13,221 nt of DNA from an uncultured Paracoccaceae bacterium (lineage in GTDB: Bacteria; Pseudomonadota; Alphaproteobacteria; Rhodobacterales; Rhodobacteraceae). A model generated the notes under the pieces. It saw only the letters and a program-made list of their open reading frames with translations, did not search any database and was not told the origin of the DNA. The translations under genes were made by a program, and so were the position numbers. The DNA is taken from NCBI GenBank assembly GCA_937900975.1, contig CALCPC010000349.1, positions 1 through 13,221 on the forward strand. The letters are read 5' to 3'. Every line of letters begins with the position of its first letter. The stretch's first letter is position 1. Below are positions 7,652 through 13,221 of this stretch, in pieces.

Positions 7652-8626
7652 TTAGCGCAGCGCGTCGATTTGGGACGGCGTCAGATACCCGGTTGGCGTC
7701 TCGCCCAAGGCGGTTTGATAGGCCGTGATCGCGCTGCGCGACTGTGGCCCGAGAATGCCGTCGATAAACCCGCTGTAAAACCCTTCTCGCCGCAGCCCGG
7801 CCTGGACGTTGCGGCGGTCCGCGCGGGTCAATCCGCGTTCGAGCACGATGAGTTCTTCGAGCGTCAGCACGATCTCAGGCTCGGGCGTCTCGGCTGGCGC
7901 GGGCTCCTCCGCCGGCGCCGCGTCCGATTGGGATACGCCGATGGCGGCCAGAACCGGGTCGGGCGGCGCCGCGCGCAGCAGGATCGGCTGGCGCACGGGC
8001 GTCGATAAGGTGATGTCGGGATTGTCAGCGATCCGGTCGAGGATCGCGCCAAGCTCAACCGTTTCGACGCGCGTTGCGGCGGCGATTTCGCGCACCACTG
8101 TGTCGGTGGTGCTGGCGGCCGCGATCAGGATCGGGCTAAGGCCCGGCGCGGGCTCTGGCGCCGTCGTCACACGGTCGATGCCGGGCGGGGCCGTGTCGGG
8201 CGGCGCACCGGCCACCACCAAAACGGCGCCGCCCACCGCGGCAAGCTCTGTCGCGCGGGCAAAGGCCGACAGCGGGATCGCCCGGGTGAAGAGATCGCTG
8301 GACCGACGCAGCGCGCCCGAGGCCGGCAGCACAAACTCTCGCCCATCGAACAACACGACGGGCGTGTCGAGATAGATCACCGCCGCCTCTGCGTTCAGCG
8401 CCTCGGCCGCAAAGCGCGTCAGGATCGACCGCAGCTCCGCATTGTTGGGATCGATCCCACGCAGCGTTTCGGTGCCCACGACCTGAAGCTGCGCTTGGAT
8501 CGCATCCGCGCGGGCATGGCCATCGCCGACCGACACGACCAGCGCGACCGAGCGCCCCGCCTGGGCCCGAACCTCACCGGACCAGAAGATCGCAGCACAA
8601 AGGATACAGAGAATTGCACGTATCAC
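7652..8626 (-). CDS. exported caspase-like (inactive) protein with peptidoglycan-binding domain
   Basis: A 324-residue exported protein. I chose the GTG at 8626 because GGAGGG stands 8 bases before it and residues 1-21 then form a clean signal peptide (cleavage after R-A-Q-A). An ATG at 8695 would add 23 charged residues before it. Residues about 24-140 resemble the caspase-like (peptidase C14) fold found in many Rhodobacterales proteins: A-L-V-V-S-V-G-D-G, then A-V-I-Y-L-D-T-P-V and a V-L-P segment. The strand that normally ends in G-H-G has lost its catalytic His, and the strand that should carry the catalytic Cys reads V-L-V-V-A-G. A Pro/Ala/Glu-rich linker (about 233-252) leads to a C-terminal PG_binding_1 domain (about 266-324), with the typical G-F-Y-S-G-F-I-D-G-I-L-G-P and A-Y-Q. 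It is probably a periplasmic wall-binding scaffold. It is divergent from the haem sensor/kinase operon, which suggests a shared role. Confidence 0.8.
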   Translation of the reverse strand: MIRAILCILCAAIFWSGEVRAQAGRSVALVVSVGDGHARADAIQAQLQVVGTETLRGIDPNNAELRSILTRFAAEALNAEAAVIYLDTPVVLFDGREFVLPASGALRRSSDLFTRAIPLSAFARATELAAVGGAVLVVAGAPPDTAPPGIDRVTTAPEPAPGLSPILIAAASTTDTVVREIAAATRVETVELGAILDRIADNPDITLSTPVRQPILLRAAPPDPVLAAIGVSQSDAAPAEEPAPAETPEPEIVLTLEELIVLERGLTRADRRNVQAGLRREGFYSGFIDGILGPQSRSAITAYQTALGETPTGYLTPSQIDALR

Positions 8627-8755
8627 CGGGTTAGCCCTCCTGCGGTCAAATTTGCCATTTAAACGGGTTACGAAGGTTTCCATCGCAACTGTCATGGCAC
8701 AGATGCCAAGGTATCAATCGCAAACCTGTTTAGATCAGATCAAAAGGGCGAGAAA
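8627..8755. promoter_or_regulatory. divergent promoter region with TGGCA-N4-TGCCA dyad
   Basis: 129 bases between the start of the pseudo-caspase gene and the haem-sensor gene. It is richer in A/T than its surroundings and must serve both directions. TGGCA (8695-8699) and TGCCA (8704-8708) form a short inverted repeat almost exactly at its centre, a reasonable operator candidate. AAAGGG about 7 bases before the ATG at 8756 is the ribosome site for the rightward operon. I could not pick out a strong -35/-10 pair. Confidence 0.35.
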
Positions 8756-9628
8756 ATGGGGCTGAGGGCAAAGTTCAACGCGGTTCTGATCGGCGCATGC
8801 CTGATCGGCATCGCCGCAGCGTCGTCGCTGTCCTATTGGGTTGTGCAGCGTTCGGCCATCAACGAGGTCGAGCAAGAGATCCGGCTTTTGCGCGCTAACG
8901 CCCTGGCGGTGCGGCATTTTACGGTCACAGGCGTGGCCCCGCTTTTGGAAGATGAGACCGACATTCTGTTCCTGCCGCTATCGGTTCCATCCTACACGGC
9001 GCAAACGGTTTTCGCGCGGTTTCGCGAAAGCTTTCCCGAATACCGCTACAAGGAAGCGGCGCTGAACCCGACGAATCCCGACGATCTGGCAGAGCCTTGG
9101 GAAGCCGAACTGATCAACGATCTGCGCGCCGACCCGTCGCTTGACCGGGTCAGCACCATCATCGGCGAAGGCGCTGATCGATATTTCACCATTGCGTTTC
9201 CGATGCAGATCACCAGCGAGGGGTGTTTGATCTGCCACTCCACCCCCGATGTTGCGCCGGCGGCGATGGTCGATCTTTACGGCCCCGTCAACGGCTTTGG
9301 CTGGCAGTTGAATGAGATCATCGGCGCCCAGATCATCTCGGCGCCGATGTCGCTGGTGGACGAGCGGGCGCGCCAGACGGTCATCGTGCTGGTTTTGGGC
9401 CTGTCGGGCGCGTTTCTTCTGGTTTTGATCGTGACCAACCTTTTGCTCAGCCGCATCGTTCTGCGGCCCGTGTCGCGGATGTCGGACATGGCCGAAAAGG
9501 TCAGCCTCGGCGACTTTTCGCTCGATGAGTATGTGAAGCCCGGGCGCGACGAGATCAGCTCGCTTTCGGTGTCGTTCAACCGGATGCGGCGCAGCCTGGA
9601 AAGCGCGATGAAGTTGCTTGATGACTGA
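8756..9628 (+). CDS. membrane c-type haem sensor, DUF3365 (Tll0287-like) plus HAMP
   Basis: A 290-residue membrane receptor. Transmembrane helix 1 (about 10-31) is followed by a periplasmic domain (about 32-205) with DUF3365/Tll0287-like features: the Y-K-E-A-A-L-N-P-T-N-P segment (98-108), C157-L-I-C160-H161 (a c-type haem attachment site), and G-W-Q-L-N-E-I-I-G-A-Q (182-192) before the second helix (about 208-231). A HAMP domain (about 232-285) ends the protein. There is no kinase, methyl-accepting or cyclase module after it, so the signal must pass to another protein. The next gene, a Ser/Thr kinase, starts inside its last codons (8-base overlap) and is the obvious partner. A haem-bound sensor could report redox state or a diatomic gas; the ligand is not visible from sequence. 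Maturation would need the cytochrome c assembly system. Confidence 0.88.
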   Translation: MGLRAKFNAVLIGACLIGIAAASSLSYWVVQRSAINEVEQEIRLLRANALAVRHFTVTGVAPLLEDETDILFLPLSVPSYTAQTVFARFRESFPEYRYKEAALNPTNPDDLAEPWEAELINDLRADPSLDRVSTIIGEGADRYFTIAFPMQITSEGCLICHSTPDVAPAAMVDLYGPVNGFGWQLNEIIGAQIISAPMSLVDERARQTVIVLVLGLSGAFLLVLIVTNLLLSRIVLRPVSRMSDMAEKVSLGDFSLDEYVKPGRDEISSLSVSFNRMRRSLESAMKLLDD

Positions 9629-10955
9629 TACGACGATCAAAGGGCACGCGGGCTACAGGCCGCCCGGGCGGATCGGCAAATACCGGATCGACGGGCTGCT
9701 GGGACAGGGCGCGATGGGGGTCGTGTATCTTGGCCACGACCCCGATATCGACCGGCCGGTCGCAATCAAGACCGTGCACGCGCATTTGATCGGCGAGGCG
9801 GATCGCGATGGCTGGCTGGCCCGTTTCGCGCGGGAGGCGAAGGCGGCAGGACGGTGCCTGCACGCCAATCTGGTGACCATCTTCGACTATCTGCAGGAGG
9901 ACGGCGCCCCCTATATCGTGATGGAACGGATCGAAAGCCGCACGCTAGAGGATCGGATCAAAACCGGACCGGCGCTGCAATTGTCTGAGATCCGGTCCAT
10001 TTTCTCGCAGCTTTTGCAGGGGTTGGAGGCGATCCACAGCGCGGGCATCATCCACCGCGACCTGAAACCCGCCAACGTGATGCTGACCGATGATGGTGCG
10101 GTCAAGCTGACCGATTTCGGCGTCGCGCGCATCGAGGCGATGGAGGCGACGGGCGCTGCGATGATCGGGACGCCGGCCTATATGGCGCCAGAACAGTTTT
10201 TGGGTAAACCCGCCGACATGCGCGCCGACATCTATGCCGCGGGGGCGATGCTGTATGAGATGATCACCGGCCAGAAACCCTATCGGGCCGAGAACATCCC
10301 CGCATTGATCGATAAAATCCGGTCCGGCCAGGCGCCACCGCCCAGCGCCATGACAACCGGGCTGCCACCCCGGTTGGACGGCGTGGTCCTGCAAGCGCTC
10401 GCACCCGAAGTGGAAGACAGGTTCGCCGATGTGCCGCGGTTTCAGACCGCGTTTCTCGGCGTCTTCGGGACCGCGCCGACGCTCGACGCCTCTTTTATTC
10501 AGCGTGTGGCTCCGCCCTCCACCCGGGGGCGGGGCGGCGACAGCATGCTGGTGCAGATGTCGCCACAGACCCTGGCGCGGATTGAGGCGCAGTTGATCGC
10601 GCGGATTGGTCCCATCGGCAAGGTGTTGATGAAGCGCGCCGCCTCGGCGACCCAGGACGTGCATGAGATGCTGGACATCGTGCTGGCGGATGTGAAGGAG
10701 ACCGAGGGGACGCATCTGCGCGACTCGATCCTGCGCGAGATTTCGGCGGGTATGAAAGGCGGCACGGACCTGTTCCCGGCCGAGATGCTGGCCGACTTGA
10801 CCACGCGACTGACACCGCATGTCGGGCCGATTGCGTCCGTTCTGGTCAAACGCGAGGCGCGTAAATGCGCCTCCCCCGAAGAGCTTCGGACGCGCCTGTC
10901 CGAAAAGATCACCAATCTCGCAGAGCGTCAGGCGTTTTTGAAAACCTTCGCCTAA
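9621..10955 (+). CDS. soluble Ser/Thr protein kinase with duplicated C-terminal motif
   Basis: A 444-residue Hanks-type kinase. The catalytic domain (about 20-280) has all key residues: glycine loop L-G-Q-G-A-M-G-V-V (27-35), K50 in V-A-I-K, a likely helix-C Glu at 72, H145-R-D147-L-K149-P-A-N152, D165-F-G167, and the activation segment G-T-P-A-Y-M-A-P-E (183-191). It should therefore be active. No transmembrane helix, PASTA or FHA domain is present, so it is cytoplasmic. The C-terminal 130 residues contain two related units about 72 residues apart, around I-G-P-I-G-K-V-L-M-K-R (329-339) and V-G-P-I-A-S-V-L-V-K-R (401-411); they resemble a small helical domain I have seen at the ends of other bacterial signalling kinases (possibly DUF8082, from memory). 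The ATG at 9621 lies inside the sensor gene; the adjacent TTG at 9618 is less likely. No phosphatase gene is nearby. Confidence 0.92.
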   Translation: MTDTTIKGHAGYRPPGRIGKYRIDGLLGQGAMGVVYLGHDPDIDRPVAIKTVHAHLIGEADRDGWLARFAREAKAAGRCLHANLVTIFDYLQEDGAPYIVMERIESRTLEDRIKTGPALQLSEIRSIFSQLLQGLEAIHSAGIIHRDLKPANVMLTDDGAVKLTDFGVARIEAMEATGAAMIGTPAYMAPEQFLGKPADMRADIYAAGAMLYEMITGQKPYRAENIPALIDKIRSGQAPPPSAMTTGLPPRLDGVVLQALAPEVEDRFADVPRFQTAFLGVFGTAPTLDASFIQRVAPPSTRGRGGDSMLVQMSPQTLARIEAQLIARIGPIGKVLMKRAASATQDVHEMLDIVLADVKETEGTHLRDSILREISAGMKGGTDLFPAEMLADLTTRLTPHVGPIASVLVKREARKCASPEELRTRLSEKITNLAERQAFLKTFA

Positions 10956-11052
10956 AGCGTTTCGCGCAAAACCTGGATCCCATAACGCTGTCTGAAATCA
11001 GCGATTTCAGTGCGTTAGGGGGTGCTTGATGCCTCAGGTCTTTCACGAAACG
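10956..11052 (+). repeat. intergenic hairpin repeat, copy B
   Basis: It begins at the kinase stop codon. The core CTGAAATC-AGC-GATTTCAG (10992-11010) is a perfect 8-bp stem with a 3-base loop, extended by outer arms TAACGC (10983-10988) and GCGTTA (11012-11017). Wider arms CGTTTCGCG (10958-10966) and CACGAAACG (11044-11052) match at 8 of 9 positions, so the unit looks like a nested inverted element of about 95 bases. The first 64 bases match copy A after the PHP gene. It may stabilise or end the kinase transcript. Confidence 0.6.
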
Positions 11053-11427
11053 GTATCGCTGTCGCGGTCTAAGAACGCCATCGTCTAACGCGAAGGCCAG
11101 CCTATCTGCGGGCAGTCACGCCAGCGCGTCACGACCGCTGGCACCGTCCGAGCGATATGACATCGCGTGCAAGCCTCGGCCGCAAAGCCAGCGCAATCTC
11201 CGTTGCCATCGGATCAGGAAACCCCGCAGCGCCCGTTGCCCGAGGCTGCCATTGAGCGCCGTCGCTTGGTGCAAAGGGGCCACCAACCCCAGGCAGCGCA
11301 AGTTGGGCCCGGCGAAAGCCCCCGATCAAGGTGCAAGGGCGACCGGCCCGAAAGCTCGGCACCCGCCGCTTTCTAACCGAAACCGCTTGAACGGGCTGGC
11401 TGGGGCGTTTAAACGCACACTCGGTTC
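11053..11427. other. gene-free region before the tRNA
   Basis: About 375 bases between the hairpin repeat and the tRNA. Open frames exist on both strands, but the minus-strand one runs antisense through the tRNA and shows the usual artefact peptide, and the others are short and low-complexity. Apart from a possible tRNA promoter at its right end I see no structured element. Confidence 0.45.
11387..11414 (+). promoter_or_regulatory. possible tRNA promoter
   Basis: TTGAAC (11387-11392) and TTAAAC (11409-11414) are spaced by 16 bases and end 13 bases before the tRNA, a suitable place for a sigma-70-type promoter. Both boxes deviate from consensus, so this is tentative. Confidence 0.35.
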
Positions 11428-11503
11428 GCCTCAATAGCTCAGCTGGTAGAGCAGGTCCTTCGTAAGGACAAGGTCGGGGGTTCGAGTCCCTCTTGAGGCA
11501 CCA
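11428..11503 (+). tRNA. tRNA-Thr (anticodon CGT)
   Basis: A complete 76-base cloverleaf with encoded CCA. The acceptor arm is GCCTCAA/TTGAGGC (11428-11434 and 11493-11499) with discriminator A. The D-arm is GCTC/GAGC, the anticodon loop TTCGTAA (11459-11465) reads CGT for Thr ACG codons, the variable loop is AGGTC, and the T-arm is GGGGG/CCCTC around TTCGAGT. The outermost anticodon-stem pair is a G-A mismatch (11454 and 11470), leaving four good pairs. It stands alone, with no other tRNA next to it. Confidence 0.95.
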
Positions 11504-11533
11504 TCCAACCCCCAGGCCGAAACACGCTGACGC

Positions 11534-11549
11534 CGCAGCGGTTGCTGCG
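11534..11549 (+). terminator. weak hairpin downstream of tRNA-Thr
   Basis: CGCAGC-GGTT-GCTGCG forms a 6-bp stem 30 bases after the tRNA. A second 4-bp stem (11567-11578) is followed by G and then four T. Together they could end the tRNA transcript, but each is weak alone. Confidence 0.3.
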
Positions 11550-11703
11550 ATAAGATTGAGGCGCTGGCCGCTTTCGGCGTTTTGGTAACAGGCAAAGAAA
11601 TCGCCCTCAGACGGCGTAAACAGCGCTTGCTTGGGACCCTGGCGACGGGTGCGGGCCGTGTGCACAACGGGGCGATGCACGGTTTGTGTTGCCGGACGTT
11701 CCG

Positions 11704-11727
11704 AAAAGCCGTTGCTTTTGCTACGGC
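11704..11727 (-). terminator. intrinsic terminator of the SDR gene
   Basis: Read on the minus strand, GCCGTAGC (11727-11720), AAAA loop, GCAACGGC (11715-11708) and then TTTT (11707-11704) form an 8-bp stem with one A-A mismatch followed by a short T-run. It begins about 50 bases after the stop codon of the dehydrogenase. Confidence 0.5.
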
Positions 11728-11775
11728 GGCCGCCCGGGTCTTCGCTTCGGCTTCGGTCTTTACACGGCTTGCGTG

Positions 11776-12564
11776 CTAGCTGGCTTTCTCCTGCATCCGG
11801 CGCACCAGCTTCAGCTTTAGCCGGTCGGGGAGCAAGGGCAGGACCCAGTTTAGCTGAAACGCGAGCAGCCCCTCATTGATGACCGAAAGCTGTCCCCGCT
11901 CCATAGCGTCATAGCCGATTTTGGCGGCGGCGTCCGCCGTCCGGCCACCGCCTTTGATCAGCGCGGTGCCCTCAAGATCGGCCCGCGCGGCGAACTCTGT
12001 CGCCACGTAACCCGGCTCAAGCGCTGTGACCGTCACGCCCTTTGCCCGCAACTCCTCATCCAGCGCTTTGCTAAAGCTTGTCACAAACGCCTTGGTCGCA
12101 AAATAAGTCGCCTGCAAGGGCCCCGGCATATGCGCGGCGGTGGAGCTGACGTTCAGGATACGCCCGCCGCCTTGGGCCACCATGTCGCCGCCAAAACGAT
12201 GGCAGAGCGCGACAAGCGCCTTTACGTTGAGATCGATCATGGAAAGATCGTCCTCAAGCGCCCGTTCGATAAACGCGCCATGACCGCCGAAACCCGCATT
12301 GTTTATCAAGATGTCCACCCGCAACGCCGCGTCCTTGACGGCGGCGTAAAGGGCGTCGGCGCCGCCGGGGGCGGCAAGATCGCTGGGGATCACCGTCACG
12401 GTGACATTGTGGGCGGCCTCAAGCTCTGCCTTTAGCGTTTCGAGCGCGCCGTTGCGGCGCGCTGTCACGATAAGGTCGCCGCCTTTTTGGGCGTGCAAAC
12501 GGGCGAACGCGCGTCCGATCCCAGACGAAGCGCCAGTGACAAGTGCGATTTTTGGCAACGCCAC
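11776..12564 (-). CDS. short-chain dehydrogenase/reductase (SDR)
   Basis: A 262-residue classical SDR, an NAD(P)-dependent oxidoreductase of unknown substrate. It shows T-G-A-S-S-G-I-G (10-17) for cofactor binding, N-N-A-G (88-91), N113, S140/S141, and the catalytic Y154-x3-K158. A basic pair (R36-R37) after the second strand suggests NADP(H) preference. The C-terminal tail, with hydrophobic segment about 233-246 and a basic end, resembles SDRs annotated as DltE/YqjQ-like or 3-oxoacyl reductases acting on lipophilic substrates; this is inference. The GTG at 12564 begins the listed frame, but the purine run AGGGGG sits too close to it; a TTG six bases inside (12558) has better spacing and would give a start at P-K-I-A-L-V-T-G. 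It is followed by a likely intrinsic terminator. Confidence 0.88.
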   Translation of the reverse strand: MALPKIALVTGASSGIGRAFARLHAQKGGDLIVTARRNGALETLKAELEAAHNVTVTVIPSDLAAPGGADALYAAVKDAALRVDILINNAGFGGHGAFIERALEDDLSMIDLNVKALVALCHRFGGDMVAQGGGRILNVSSTAAHMPGPLQATYFATKAFVTSFSKALDEELRAKGVTVTALEPGYVATEFAARADLEGTALIKGGGRTADAAAKIGYDAMERGQLSVINEGLLAFQLNWVLPLLPDRLKLKLVRRMQEKAS

Positions 12565-12658
12565 CCCCTATGCTTACCTGTCACCCGTTAGATAAGGCAC
12601 ACCCGACATCCCGGCCAGGTGCCGCGCCGCATAATCTGAGCTGCGCGTGATCCGGGTG

Positions 12659-12674
12659 CGCCGCGTCCGCGGCG
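12659..12674. repeat. GC-rich dyad upstream of the SDR gene
   Basis: CGCCGCG (12659-12665) and CGCGGCG (12668-12674) are perfect inverted arms with a 2-base centre. It lies about 95 bases upstream of the SDR start. The short centre favours a protein-binding site over an RNA hairpin, but in GC-rich DNA this may be chance. Confidence 0.22.
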
Positions 12675-12680
12675 GGGGGC

Positions 12681-12730
12681 TAGAGCATTTTCCGTTCAAA
12701 GCAGGTCATTCATCATCAGAAATTGCTCTA
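12681..12730. repeat. inverted repeat overlapping the lyxose isomerase stop
   Basis: TAGAGCATTTT (12681-12691) and AAATTGCTCTA (12720-12730) are inverted arms matching at 10 of 11 positions, separated by 28 bases. The right arm contains the TAG stop codon of the isomerase gene on the minus strand. The arm sequence resembles TAGAGCA-type intergenic elements that I recall as common in alphaproteobacteria (from memory). It could act as a transcript-end structure. Confidence 0.5.
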
Positions 12731-13221
12731 AAGCCTCGCGCTGTAGTCGCTGACCAGAAGATGGTTGGCGGGCTCATCTTCCTCGATTTCGGCGAAACGA
12801 CCAATGGGATCGCGGAAGATGTTGTCGGTTTCATCGTCGTTGACGGTCGACACCTCACCAATCAGAACATCCCCGCCTTCACCCCAAAACGCATGCCAAT
12901 CGCCTGGCCGCAGGGTGACGCTTTCGCCCGGGCCAAGCTGCAGTTTCTGGCCGGGGGCATAGTCGACGGCAAGGCCATCGCACCAAACCCGCCCGCCCCG
13001 ATCCTCGGCAAATCCACCCTGATCGTCTGAGCCGAACAGCTCCACCACCAGTGTTGCGCCACCGCGGTTGATGATGTCCTCGGCTTTGATGACGTGGGTG
13101 TGCATCGGCGACAGTTGGTCTTGGCGTGAGATTAGCAGCTTTTCCGCGTAACTCATGCCGCGCCCGCCCTGAAGATCGCTGTGAAGACCGATGCGCAAGG
13201 TGAAAAGGGATAGCCCCATTT
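12728..13221 (-). CDS. D-lyxose isomerase family cupin, 5' end outside the window
   Basis: The visible 163 residues cover the C-terminal part of a D-lyxose ketol-isomerase (usually about 225 residues), which interconverts D-lyxose and D-xylulose. Diagnostic stretches are Y-A-E-K-L-L-I (24-30), the metal motif H40-T-H42 with E47 in M-H-T-H-V-I-K-A-E-D-I-I-N-R-G-G, the second cupin His at 109 in D-W-H-A-F-W-G-E, G-E-V-S-T-V-N-D-D (121-129), and P-I-G-R-F-A-E-I-E-E-D-E-P near the end. Members use a divalent metal such as Mn(II). An ATG at 13219 is in frame but sits in the middle of the conserved fold, so the real start lies beyond the window edge. Together with the uxa operon it marks sugar and sugar-acid use, though the two are not in one operon. 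Confidence 0.85.
   Translation of the reverse strand, partial: MGLSLFTLRIGLHSDLQGGRGMSYAEKLLISRQDQLSPMHTHVIKAEDIINRGGATLVVELFGSDDQGGFAEDRGGRVWCDGLAVDYAPGQKLQLGPGESVTLRPGDWHAFWGEGGDVLIGEVSTVNDDETDNIFRDPIGRFAEIEEDEPANHLLVSDYSARL

Noticed and set aside
7652..8695. Longer version of the pseudo-caspase protein from the ATG at 8695
   Set aside because: It would place 23 charged residues before the signal peptide; the GTG at 8626 has a strong GGAGGG ribosome site.
11129..11680. 183-residue minus-strand open frame across the tRNA
   Set aside because: It is antisense to tRNA-Thr and contains the R-D-S-N-P-R-P type peptide typical of frames translated through a tRNA T-arm; the rest is low-complexity.
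1..13221. CRISPR arrays, insertion sequences, prophage genes, toxin-antitoxin pairs
   Set aside because: No regularly spaced repeats, transposase or integrase motifs, or small toxin/antitoxin pairs were seen on either strand.

Overview
The window is GC-rich DNA that looks like an ordinary alphaproteobacterial chromosome, most likely from the Rhodobacterales (inference from gene families, base composition, tightly overlapping operons and the tRNA; no marker gene settles it). It holds ten protein genes, one of them cut by the window edge, and one tRNA. I see no CRISPR array, insertion sequence, prophage or replication origin.

Layout: (a) 107-1712 (+), three overlapping genes for exported proteins: two related cysteine-rich proteins of unknown function, then a SCO1/SenC-type copper/thiol protein. 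(b) 1713-2124, a gene-free stretch rich in dyad symmetry, followed by a PHP-domain phosphoesterase (2125-3021, +). (c) 3125-7421 (-), a compact hexuronate operon uxaC > uxuB-like > uxaA with one-base and four-base overlaps, convergent with the PHP gene. It leads from glucuronate/galacturonate to 2-keto-3-deoxygluconate. (d) 7652-10955, a divergent cluster: an exported protein with a caspase-like fold that lacks the catalytic residues and a C-terminal peptidoglycan-binding domain (-), facing a two-gene operon (+) of a membrane c-type haem sensor (DUF3365/Tll0287-like plus HAMP, CxxCH present) overlapping a soluble Ser/Thr kinase. (e) 10956-11427, gene-free with a dispersed-type hairpin repeat, then tRNA-Thr(CGT). 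(f) 11776-12564 (-), a short-chain dehydrogenase with a good intrinsic terminator. (g) 12728 to the window edge (-), the C-terminal three quarters of a D-lyxose isomerase-family cupin.

The most interesting part is (d). The haem sensor ends at its HAMP domain with no output module, and the kinase has no membrane segment or sensor, yet their genes overlap by 8 bases. This suggests a two-protein redox- or gas-sensing Ser/Thr kinase system, with a periplasmic pseudo-caspase/peptidoglycan-binding protein made divergently. The kinase ends in two tandem copies of an approximately 55-residue motif. Second in interest is (a), where two diverged paralogues sharing a G-x-V-[IV]-D-x-x-C motif are coupled to a SCO protein. 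Two related hairpin repeats, each starting directly after a stop codon with the hairpin 37 bases downstream, lie after the PHP gene and after the kinase.
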